Shown in pieces: positions 56,463 through 64,000 of a DNA stretch of 64,000 nucleotides (its first letter is position 1; each line of letters opens with the position of its first letter). The stretch comes from an uncultured Ligilactobacillus sp. (GTDB lineage Bacteria > Bacillota > Bacilli > Lactobacillales > Lactobacillaceae), in assembly GCA_934215475.1 (NCBI GenBank), contig CAKPZY010000003.1:76345-140344 (forward strand). Direction: 5' to 3'. Both the position numbers and the translations under genes were made by a program. The notes below the pieces were generated by a model, which had not been told where the DNA came from, did not search any database, and worked only from the letters and a program-made list of their open reading frames with translations.

Positions 56463-57347
56463 ATGGCAAAAGTTACAGCTCAAACAATGACTTTTCATGA
56501 TCACAATCGTGATGGTCGTCCATTAAAAAACACATTGTGGTACTTAGACAACATTGATCTAAGGGAGGAGGAAAAAAAGCACCCTTTGATCATAATGTCG
56601 CATGGTTCCGGCAGCAATCGCATCAGTTTAGCCTGGTTGGCGATGCCTTTGGCTAAGAAAGGCTGCATCGTTGCCTCTCCAGACCACTATGGTAATACTT
56701 TTGACAACCCCATTCCGGAACAGTTTAAGCGTTACTGGGAACGTCCGCGTGACCTGTCCTTTCTATTATCACAATTACTTACTCACTATGGGCCAAGCAT
56801 TGATCAAGATAAGATCTATGCGGTAGGATTTTCACTCGGTTCTTATTCAGTGTTAGCTTTGGCAGGACTCCAAGTGGATCAAAATGCTATCAGAAGCAAG
56901 GAAAATGAAACCTTGCCCCCCAAAGTCAGTGCCATGATGCCAGAATTTGGCAAACTGACCAGAAAAGTCGTCGACGCCAAAGCAAGCGAAGTCCCGACCG
57001 ACCTCAAGGATGAAAGGTTTAAAAAAATAATTGCCCTTTCACCCGCGCTTGGTACAGGAGTTGATTCATTTGAACAAACAAAAAGTATTGATGTACCTGT
57101 ACTGCTGATTGCGCCTGGCGGCGACCAAATCGCACCAGTTAAATATAACGGTCGCGTTTACCATCACTACTTGCCGCAAGCACAATACATTGAGCTGCCT
57201 GATGATGTCGGACACTTTATCTTTTTACCAGTCAACAAGCATCACTCTAAGAAAGCCGCTTTCTGGTACGAAGATGCTCCCGGTGTCGATCGGGAAAAGA
57301 TCCACCGAGAAACGATTCAAACAGTTAAAAAATTTTTATTAAGTTAA
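56463..57347 (+). CDS. Alpha/beta hydrolase (dienelactone hydrolase-like)
   Basis: 294-residue soluble hydrolase. Oxyanion region PLIIMSHGSGSNR (about 41-53), nucleophile elbow VGFSLGSYSVLAL (GxSxG, about 121-133), an acid in LLIAPGGDQIAP and a catalytic His in DDVGHFIFLP. The overall pattern (a large lid between residues 140 and 200) resembles predicted dienelactone hydrolases and PAF-acetylhydrolase-like proteins. No signal peptide, so cytoplasmic. AAAGGAAGAAGG precedes the ATG. Substrate unknown. It ends 17 bases before nnrD and may be co-transcribed with it. Confidence 0.88.
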   Translation: MAKVTAQTMTFHDHNRDGRPLKNTLWYLDNIDLREEEKKHPLIIMSHGSGSNRISLAWLAMPLAKKGCIVASPDHYGNTFDNPIPEQFKRYWERPRDLSFLLSQLLTHYGPSIDQDKIYAVGFSLGSYSVLALAGLQVDQNAIRSKENETLPPKVSAMMPEFGKLTRKVVDAKASEVPTDLKDERFKKIIALSPALGTGVDSFEQTKSIDVPVLLIAPGGDQIAPVKYNGRVYHHYLPQAQYIELPDDVGHFIFLPVNKHHSKKAAFWYEDAPGVDREKIHRETIQTVKKFLLS

Positions 57348-57364
57348 ATATGGGAGGTAATATT

Positions 57365-58225
57365 TTGAAAGATTTAACTTCTGGTATTTTATCCATTATT
57401 GGACAAAGACCGGCAAACAGTTACAAGGGAAACTATGGCCGGGTATTAACGATCGGGGGAGCCAAAAGTTTTGGCGGTGCGATCATCATGTCCAGCTCAG
57501 CAGCAGTCCATTCAGGAGCCGGTCTAGTAACTTGCGCCACTGACCCGGTCAATGTGACCGCACTCCACTCAGTTGTTCCTGAAGTCATGTACGTTGATTT
57601 TACCGATACAGAGGCCGTGAACGGGATCCTAAAATCTGCCGATGTGATCGTGCTTGGGCCTGGATTAGACGTTGATGCCACCGCTAAAGGCATCATTAAA
57701 AATGTATTTGAAAACGTGAAACCAAACCAGTACTTGATCATTGATGGCTCAGCGATCACGCTGCTTGCTCACGACAAAGACTTACTGAATACCCTACCGG
57801 AAGCTCACATCATTTTTACTCCGCATGAAATGGAATGGCAGCGCCTTTCGGGCATTAAGATCAGCGAGCAGACCGATGAAAGAAACCGTCAAAAGCAAAA
57901 AGAACTGGGTGCAACGGTCGTGTTGAAGAAGCATCACACCGAGATCTATGCTCCTGATAAAGAAACATTCCGTTTGCCCCTGGGCGGCCCCTATATGTCC
58001 ACAGGTGGAATGGGTGATACTTTGACTGGTATCATTGCCGGATTTATGGCGCAATTTGCTAAAAATGGCCCGAAAACCGCCTTAGCTGCAGCTATTTACA
58101 CGCACAGTGCAATTGCTGATCAACTTTCACAGGATTCCTACGTTGTGTTACCGACTGATATTATCAGCAAACTACAACAGTTTATGGAAGAAAAAAGCGA
58201 AAGAACTAATGAAGTAAAAGATTAA
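57365..58225 (+). CDS. nnrD: ADP-dependent NAD(P)H-hydrate dehydratase (TTG start)
   Basis: Repairs hydrated NADH/NADPH; ribokinase-like fold, 286 residues. Motifs: GRVLTIGGAKSFGGAIIMSSSAAVHSGAGLVTCAT (about 22-56), VIVLGPGLDVD, DGSAITLL, FTPHEMEWQRL and GGMGDTLTGIIAGFMAQ (GDxxxG). The frame also has ATG at 57350, but that codon overlaps GGGAGG, and TTG 57365 lies 7 bases after it, so TTG is chosen. The NnrE epimerase domain is not fused to it. Confidence 0.93.
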   Translation: MKDLTSGILSIIGQRPANSYKGNYGRVLTIGGAKSFGGAIIMSSSAAVHSGAGLVTCATDPVNVTALHSVVPEVMYVDFTDTEAVNGILKSADVIVLGPGLDVDATAKGIIKNVFENVKPNQYLIIDGSAITLLAHDKDLLNTLPEAHIIFTPHEMEWQRLSGIKISEQTDERNRQKQKELGATVVLKKHHTEIYAPDKETFRLPLGGPYMSTGGMGDTLTGIIAGFMAQFAKNGPKTALAAAIYTHSAIADQLSQDSYVVLPTDIISKLQQFMEEKSERTNEVKD

Positions 58226-58245
58226 CTGTCGTATATAAAAAGTTA

Positions 58246-58285
58246 AAAACCGCTGCTGACTCATTATAAGTCAGCAGCGGTTTTT
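58246..58285. terminator. Bidirectional terminator between nnrD and brxL
   Basis: AAAACCGCTGCTGACT and GTCAGCAGCGGTTTTT form a near-perfect 14-bp stem, T-rich on both outer sides. It separates core genes from the BREX locus. Confidence 0.93.
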
Positions 58286-58358
58286 GCCTCAGTATTTATA
58301 ATTTTTCCACAAACAAAATCTTTGTCCTCTAACTATTTGAAAAAGTTAACAACTATTT

Positions 58359-60398
58359 CTACTTAAAGCCGAGTGCTCTCATAGCAGCTGTTTTAACGGT
58401 GTTATACGGGATAAAAATGAGCTGGTCTTTCATATCTTCTGGGATATTATCCAATTCACTGAGGGACTGTGTCGGTATCAAAACTTGTTTTGCTCCACTA
58501 TCATATGCTACTTGGATCGTATCCGCGAGGCTATCGACTTTTTTTACCGATCCATTCAAAGTAAAGTCGCCTAAAACTACTAAACTTTCTATTGTCGGAT
58601 GACGAAGGGCAACGGAAACCAATGAAATGTATGTTGGAATCGTTAATTCATCGGTCATTTCTAAATTGTTTAAGTTAGAAACGTTGACCACAAAATCTTT
58701 TTGATTTAGATGCATATCCGCACTGATTTCTTGACCATTCGTCTTTAAATAACGATAAGCATTGTCCATCGCTTCCTTAGCATCATTATGCCCACTGATA
58801 CCTGTTTTTTCGATCTTCCCTTTTCCGCCAGTCATTTGACTTTCAATAGAATAAGTACAGCGCCTTCCATTCTTGTCTAACGCTACCGTATACACTTGAC
58901 CTGCTTTCGGCATTCCATTAGGGATCAAGGAATTATTACTTTGTTCTGGTACATGCACAACAGTTTCTTCTAAAGTTTCTTTATCTTTATAAGATAAATC
59001 AACATCAAAGAACTCCATTCCACCAATTTTTTTCAATTGTTCCTTAACTCGTCTACGCATCTCGAGCGAAAAAGAAAGAATTCTTTCTACATCGCTCTTG
59101 TCAAAACTTCCATCTGGAAAAATTAGTTTGAGCATTCCGGAGACTGTTTTTCTCACAGCGATAGTATCACGTTGGTTTAATTGATCACCTAGATTGTAGT
59201 ACTTATCAAAGGCATCACTGAATGATTTTTTGCGTAATTCACGCATTGCCTCAGCAAAATAATCAGTGATAAAGCCATAATCTTTGGCAAAAAATGCTGG
59301 CTTATACTTGGGAATTTCCCAACCAGGTAAGTAGGCATGGATCCGGTCAAAAAAAGCTGAATCATTGGACATAGCATCAGGGAATGGTTCAAACAGGTGT
59401 GAAGTCTTTAAGATCACATCAACACTCTGATTAATATTACCTACAAACACCATCGAAGCACGAGCTTGAATCTCGTCTTTGCCACGTGCAAATGAGCCTG
59501 ACGCCATATAATCTTTCATGATCTGGACGCCGTCTTTATCCTTAAAGTTTATTCCAGCCACTTCATCAAAAGCCACCAGATCCCACATTCCAACTAAGCC
59601 CACTTGACGCCTACCCATATTATAAAAGAGATTGGCAACCGTGGTCTGTCCACCAGACACTAAGATCGAGTTAGGCGATAGCTCCTTATATCCATGAGAT
59701 TTTCCAGTGCCCCGTGGGCCTAATTCAACCAAATTATAGTTATTTTCAACGAAAGGTACCAACCTCAATAATAAGAGCATTCGCTGACGCTCAGTGAATT
59801 CAGTAGGTTCTAACCCTTTTGTTCGTAAAAGTAATGAGACCCATTCTTGTGTAGTTAATTTTTTCCTTCCGGCATATATTTCTTGCATATCCAAGCCAGC
59901 CACCTGAATTGAATCTAATTTTTCCAATATAAATGGCGAATTGCCGCTTTCTTCTTCAAAAAAATAACTAAGACGCACAATACACCAGATACCGCCTGAT
60001 AATAGACGTTCATATTCTTCTGAGTACTTTGAATCAATGATGACACCCTTAATACCTAAATTGCTAAATGAAGCTTCATACCGATCCTTGTTAGTATTCA
60101 GTTGAACTGTTACCTTATCGATCACTGTATATGATCCACGTTCACGAATTTTTGCTTTAACTTTCTCAGCTTCATCGGGTCTGACATAATTATTTGCCAA
60201 TGTTGAACGGACACGGTCCACCCCCTCTTCAATAACCTGCTCATCAGTGCTGTTAGCAAATAAGCCTAACAAATATTCCAAAACGTAAGTGGGAACGTTT
60301 GCCCCTTCCTTGATTCGAGCCGTAAGGTCTTTCCTGACAAAACGACCAGCAAAATTCTCTTCTAACTTGCGCAATAAAGTTGCATCTATCTTTGCCAT
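58359..60398 (-). CDS. brxL: BREX system protein BrxL (AAA+/Lon-like)
   Basis: Last gene of a type I BREX phage-defence operon, 679 residues. AAA+ core: Walker A ELGPRGTGKSHGY (GPRGTGKS at 227-234), Walker B LVAFDEVAGINF (275-282), sensor region MVFVGNINQS. A Lon-protease-like C-terminal domain ends GDFTLNGSVKKVDSLADTIQVAYDSGAKQVLIP. I do not see the GPSAG-type serine site (the corresponding stretch reads TIPTYISLVSVAL), so peptidase activity is doubtful. It starts 17 bases after pglZ, with AGAAAGTG before the ATG. Base composition is lower in G+C than the genes to the left. Confidence 0.95.
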   Translation of the reverse strand: MAKIDATLLRKLEENFAGRFVRKDLTARIKEGANVPTYVLEYLLGLFANSTDEQVIEEGVDRVRSTLANNYVRPDEAEKVKAKIRERGSYTVIDKVTVQLNTNKDRYEASFSNLGIKGVIIDSKYSEEYERLLSGGIWCIVRLSYFFEEESGNSPFILEKLDSIQVAGLDMQEIYAGRKKLTTQEWVSLLLRTKGLEPTEFTERQRMLLLLRLVPFVENNYNLVELGPRGTGKSHGYKELSPNSILVSGGQTTVANLFYNMGRRQVGLVGMWDLVAFDEVAGINFKDKDGVQIMKDYMASGSFARGKDEIQARASMVFVGNINQSVDVILKTSHLFEPFPDAMSNDSAFFDRIHAYLPGWEIPKYKPAFFAKDYGFITDYFAEAMRELRKKSFSDAFDKYYNLGDQLNQRDTIAVRKTVSGMLKLIFPDGSFDKSDVERILSFSLEMRRRVKEQLKKIGGMEFFDVDLSYKDKETLEETVVHVPEQSNNSLIPNGMPKAGQVYTVALDKNGRRCTYSIESQMTGGKGKIEKTGISGHNDAKEAMDNAYRYLKTNGQEISADMHLNQKDFVVNVSNLNNLEMTDELTIPTYISLVSVALRHPTIESLVVLGDFTLNGSVKKVDSLADTIQVAYDSGAKQVLIPTQSLSELDNIPEDMKDQLIFIPYNTVKTAAMRALGFK

Positions 60399-60414
60399 CT
60401 AATCACACTTTCTA

Positions 60415-62904
60415 TCAATCAAAGTCAAAATCATTATTGATCGTCAAATCAAAAATGAAATCTTCAAATACTTTCTCACCTGAGTTGTTATTTTCTATAA
60501 CAAGCTTATACTTCTTGGATTTATCGTATTTTTGACTTTTGATCGTTAATTGCACTTTTTGTTGCTCACTACCAATATTTTTATCACTCGAATCGGCTAT
60601 AAATGTTTTTTTACTAGATATCATATGTCCGGTTTCATCAACAAAATAAATTTTGAATGCAGCAGGCAATACGGTATCACTAATGGGAGCAGTTTGGATC
60701 AAAAGCAAAGGAACACTTAAACCAGTCACTCTCTTATTAGAGTTTCCCAGTTTTAGTTCAACGTATTCTGCCTTTGATTTATTTGAAAATGCCTTTATGT
60801 CTAAGAGAGGAACCAGCATTTCTTGCAAAGAAGATCCGCCATGAACATAGTTACTTGGACCAACGGACTTAAAAACATTAGCAGATTTCGGATAATAGAC
60901 ATAACGATCATCATCGTTACCAAGGATCGTTGCTAGAGGAACTCTTGCGACCCCCATTTCATCAATTTTTTCAGATGTGATCATATAGCGTAATTTTTTA
61001 TCTGTGTCTTTTGAAACATTTAATTCGACTTTATCAAATTCTGAAAGCTTGTCTTCCCGATATATAAAACCGTGGTCGGCAGTAACAATGATATGAGCAA
61101 CACTGATAGTCCTCAGGGATTCGATCAGTCTTTCAATTTCATTGATTGCCACAGTTCCAGCTTTAAAAACTTCATTTTCAGTCTTGGCGCTATCTCCATG
61201 AGAATCAACTTCATTGTGAAAAATATAGATGATTTTCTGATTAACAAATTTTTCTTTTAGTTCTGTGCTAGTTAACGTTAACAATTCATCCAAGTGGTAT
61301 GCTGCGCTTTCAGGATGCCTTTCCTGAATGATATGCTGCCTTTTTTCTAATGTATCAGCCCTTTTACCATCCAACAGGAGTTTTTTATTATCGCTGGATA
61401 ATGCAACTGTTTTATGAAGTAATATCGAAGACATCCCCATAAAAGTAACTGAAGGCAAATTTGCGAAGCAGTAATTCATTTGGGTTTGAATACGGTCATT
61501 ACCTTCCAACCTAGATTGCAGTTCTTTTGCCAATTCAAAACGAAAGGCATCAGAGACAATAACTACTATTCTATTAGTTTCAGGACCCACATAATTTCTG
61601 TAAAAATTCAGTTGTCTGTGCAGAGGATCAATTTGATCGTAAGAAAAAACATCATTCCACGATTGAACTGACTTATTCAGATTATTATTGATATAAATAC
61701 GTTCTACTTTTCCCTTGATACTTTTAAAACGATCTGTATCCCCTACTTTTGAATAAAGCAAAACAAAGTGACGATATAAACTGTCGGCCTCATACTCCAG
61801 ATCTGTATATCTTTTTACAGCATCTGTGTATGAGGAATATGGAACAAAATTCATTGAGAGTAATTTGACTGCCGTTTTTAATAAACAGTATTCATCTGAA
61901 AGGTATTTAGAATTAATAGTACGGAAATAACATAACTGCGTTATACTCAAACCGCCAAACTGTGCATCCTGTTCATCGTTTATGACCTTATTACTAATTT
62001 GATCGATGATTATCTGATCTACGTCATTAATGAACGTGATCTTCATTAATGATTCTATTGGTACTTGTCTCAGGTATTTTTGAAGTCCAAGTTCATTCCA
62101 AGTTATGTCAGTTAAATTTTTGAATTCTTCTTTTGCCTGATTTGAATCCTCAAAGGCTGACATAAAAGCTAGGACATTATTTTTCTGGCCCATTTCATAA
62201 TTTTCGAGTTCTTTAGGGAAATCTTCGCCCATTTTGCTATATGTATAATTGACGTAAAGAGCCTTGACCAGATCCGCCACATTATGGCTTTCGCTAACGT
62301 ACCCAAATTCTTGATTGATCATTTTCCAGAAAAAATCTTCCACTGAATATTTTTGGAGTTCTTCGAAATATGGATTATTCTCTATTCCCGCTGCAAAAAG
62401 CTTAATTAAAATTTCATTGATTTGAATCTGTTGTACTTTTAAAATTCCACCAATAATTCCTAACTCAGGGTGCTTAACGACTCTAGGATCATGACAATTC
62501 TTGAATGCAGCAGCCCTAGCCTTACTGTTAAAGAACTTAAAATGTTTTTTGACAAATTGCACTTTATCATTGGACAACCCTAATTCTTGCAACATCAAAA
62601 TACTGGCATCAGCAGTAAATGACCCAGAATAGTTTTCCAAATCTGTTAGAAAATCTTTTTCAATCACAGGCTTAACGAAAGGAACGTAAACTAAAAATTT
62701 TTGACCCTGATGTTCCTCTAGATAAACTTTGGTTTTAAATTCCTCACGGTGGTGAACTGTATAAACTTGCGCATCAATTCCACGTTTAATCTCTGGAATG
62801 CTTTCGTTAAACTCGGAATCTGAATCGTACCAGAAAACCAAATCATTATTCTCAAATTTTTTATTGATCTCTAAAATTACCTTATCTACATTTAATTCTC
62901 CCAT
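60415..62904 (-). CDS. pglZ: BREX phosphatase-like protein PglZ
   Basis: 829-residue PglZ (BREX-1 type) protein with an alkaline-phosphatase-superfamily core. Visible: IVVIVSDAFRFELAKELQSRL (metal-binding Asp in SDAFR, about 450), a substrate region LPSVTFMGMSSILLH with a conserved Thr, DSHGDS and HIIVTADHGFIYR (second metal site DHG). The N-terminal ~400 residues are helical. ATG 62904 follows AAGGGGTGG. A -10 box (TATAAT, minus strand, about 62930) in the 56 bases upstream suggests its own promoter. Required for BREX; proposed to modulate PglX. Confidence 0.95.
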   Translation of the reverse strand: MGELNVDKVILEINKKFENNDLVFWYDSDSEFNESIPEIKRGIDAQVYTVHHREEFKTKVYLEEHQGQKFLVYVPFVKPVIEKDFLTDLENYSGSFTADASILMLQELGLSNDKVQFVKKHFKFFNSKARAAAFKNCHDPRVVKHPELGIIGGILKVQQIQINEILIKLFAAGIENNPYFEELQKYSVEDFFWKMINQEFGYVSESHNVADLVKALYVNYTYSKMGEDFPKELENYEMGQKNNVLAFMSAFEDSNQAKEEFKNLTDITWNELGLQKYLRQVPIESLMKITFINDVDQIIIDQISNKVINDEQDAQFGGLSITQLCYFRTINSKYLSDEYCLLKTAVKLLSMNFVPYSSYTDAVKRYTDLEYEADSLYRHFVLLYSKVGDTDRFKSIKGKVERIYINNNLNKSVQSWNDVFSYDQIDPLHRQLNFYRNYVGPETNRIVVIVSDAFRFELAKELQSRLEGNDRIQTQMNYCFANLPSVTFMGMSSILLHKTVALSSDNKKLLLDGKRADTLEKRQHIIQERHPESAAYHLDELLTLTSTELKEKFVNQKIIYIFHNEVDSHGDSAKTENEVFKAGTVAINEIERLIESLRTISVAHIIVTADHGFIYREDKLSEFDKVELNVSKDTDKKLRYMITSEKIDEMGVARVPLATILGNDDDRYVYYPKSANVFKSVGPSNYVHGGSSLQEMLVPLLDIKAFSNKSKAEYVELKLGNSNKRVTGLSVPLLLIQTAPISDTVLPAAFKIYFVDETGHMISSKKTFIADSSDKNIGSEQQKVQLTIKSQKYDKSKKYKLVIENNNSGEKVFEDFIFDLTINNDFDFD

Positions 62905-62960
62905 AATACCACCCCTTAATTCTTATAATTTATTATACCTTATACTGATGCTGTTTTTGA

Positions 62961-63755
62961 AAATTTATTCTATATCGTTCAAATCAAGCGAATTTTGAAA
63001 ATTTGCCAGGTTCTCCGGTTGCTTATTGGGCGAGTCCAAATCTAATAAATGATTTTAAAATAGGAACAAGAATGGACAAACTTGTGGATGCACGTCAAGG
63101 GCTTGCAACAGCTAAAAATGAGCGTTTTTTACGTCAATGGTTTGAAGTAAGGTACAACAAAATATCATTTGATTCTAAAAGTATTCAAGAATCGATTGAA
63201 TCGAACAAAAAGTGGTTTCCCTATAATAAAGGCGGTTCCTATCGTAAATGGTATGGCAATTATGATTATGTGGTAAATTGGGAAAATGATGCTCAAGAGA
63301 TTCGTAATTTCAAATGGGCTAACGGGAAAAACCGTTCGGTAATTCGTAATGAAAATTATTACTTTCGTGAAGCAATCACTTGGTCATTAATAACAAGTGG
63401 TGGTTTAAGCTTACGTTTTAGAAGCTCGTGTAGCATTCATGATGTGGTAGGAATGTCTGTCTTTTCTGAAGACAGGTTAGTATTAATAAGCATGATTTGT
63501 GTCTTAAATTCCAAAGTTGGAGATTTTATCTTGAAAATTTTAAACCCAACTATCAGTTTACAAGTTGGAGATCTACAGAAATTTCCTGTTATTAAACCTA
63601 AAAAAGACGAACAAAAATATGCAGAGAAAGTGGTTAATGACTCAAAAACTGATTGGGATTCATTTGAAACCTCCTGGAATTTTCAGACTCATCCATTCTT
63701 AACTCATATCGCTGAACATAATTTATCTCCCCCCATGCGCTATCATATTTTTTAA
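62961..63755 (+). pseudogene. pglX: Partial pglX, headless specificity-region cassette in inverted orientation
   Basis: An open frame from 62961 with no proper start reads SNQANFENLPGSPVAYWASPNLINDF and onward: the middle-to-late part of BREX methyltransferase PglX, including target-recognition segments (LQVGDLQKFPVIKPKKDE, DWDSFETSWNFQTHPFL). The N-terminal Rossmann methyltransferase with its NPPY-like motif and the conserved C-terminal ~300 residues are absent; after HPFLTHIAEHN the sequence diverges and stops. It points opposite to pglZ and brxL. This is what a silent pglX cassette in an invertible BREX locus looks like. The TTG at 63003 is not preceded by a Shine-Dalgarno, so the piece is probably untranslated as it stands. 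Confidence 0.85.
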
Positions 63756-63804
63756 CGTAATGTGCCAAAATTGTGCAAAAAATTTAGTACAGGGGGAAAT
63801 TTAC

Positions 63805-64000
63805 ATGGTAAGTTATCAAAAAAGAGGAAAAGTATGGCAGTATGAAATATCCTATAAGGATCTAAATGGAGACTATAAAAAGTTTCGCAAATCTGGCTTT
63901 AAATTTAAATCTGAAGCTGTACTTGCTGCATCTCATATTCAAGTTTCTTCTATCCATATTTCATCATATAAACAAAGTAACCAAACGCTGGCTAATTACT
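63805..64000 (+). CDS. Tyrosine-type site-specific recombinase, N-terminal part (runs off the right edge)
   Basis: AGGGGG lies before an ATG at 63805 and the frame is open to the window end (65 codons). MVSYQKRGKVWQYEISY...GDYKKFRKSGFKFKSEAVLAA is the AP2-like arm-binding N terminus of phage-type tyrosine integrases; the catalytic domain (R-H-x-x-R-Y) is outside. It starts 50 bases after the pglX cassette on the same strand, the arrangement reported for lactobacillal BREX loci where a recombinase flips pglX. Confidence 0.85.
   Translation, partial: MVSYQKRGKVWQYEISYKDLNGDYKKFRKSGFKFKSEAVLAASHIQVSSIHISSYKQSNQTLANY

Noticed and set aside
56016..58359. tRNA-Leu as the attachment site of an island carrying the BREX genes
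   Set aside because: Two ordinary genes and a strong terminator lie between, and I found no repeat of the tRNA 3' end near the BREX locus within the window.

Overview
The window is a chromosomal segment of a low-G+C Gram-positive bacterium. Gene content and order fit Lactobacillales, most likely Lactobacillaceae: T-box-controlled thrS and argS, an infC-rpmI-rplT leader, tRNAs without an encoded CCA end, OatA, EcsAB and PrsA. The sequence does not let me name a genus or species. No rRNA, complete insertion sequence, prophage or CRISPR array is visible.

Layout. 1-7.5 kb: 5' part of rnz, a short lactobacillal protein, a peptidoglycan O-acetyltransferase (oatA), obgE, uvrC and an orphan amino-acid ABC ATPase. 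7.9-9.6 kb: a 46-residue protein, a MazG-like protein, the GTPase YsxC and rpmF. 9.6-16 kb: a ribosome-biogenesis/NAD cluster read leftward (yqeG-yqeH-yhbY-nadD-yqeK-rsfS-methyltransferase-tmcAL-yceD-rpmF). 16-27.6 kb: rplT-rpmI-infC under a leader with a terminator hairpin, thrS under a T-box, then dnaI, dnaB, nrdR, mutM, polA and a BI-1 membrane protein. 27.8-34.6 kb: murC-sftA-ytpR-thioredoxin-trmB-ytmP, in the order known from Bacillus. 34.6-43 kb: ecsB-ecsA diverging from hit-yhaH-like, then prsA, yhaM, a YlbF/YmcA-family protein and a class A penicillin-binding protein, a secretion and cell-wall block. 43-47.5 kb: argR, a Crp/Fnr regulator, a striking array of nine 41-bp repeats, argS with a T-box, and tRNA-Gly. 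47.6-58.2 kb: a mixed accessory stretch with a MATE pump, a LysR regulator, purB, a deoxynucleoside kinase, several small uncharacterised proteins, a UspA protein, tRNA-Leu, an alpha/beta hydrolase and NAD(P)HX dehydratase.

58.3-64 kb is the 3' half of a BREX phage-defence locus. brxL and pglZ read leftward. Where pglX is expected, there is instead an oppositely oriented, headless and tailless piece of pglX, followed at once by the start of a tyrosine recombinase that runs off the window. I read this as a silent specificity cassette plus its recombinase, meaning a phase-variable (invertible) BREX methyltransferase. This and the 41-bp repeat array are the two most interesting items here.

Most genes lie on the minus strand. 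Many true starts are non-ATG (TTG, GTG, and AUC for infC) and were set by Shine-Dalgarno position. Functions come from sequence motifs and remembered family features; no database search was run.
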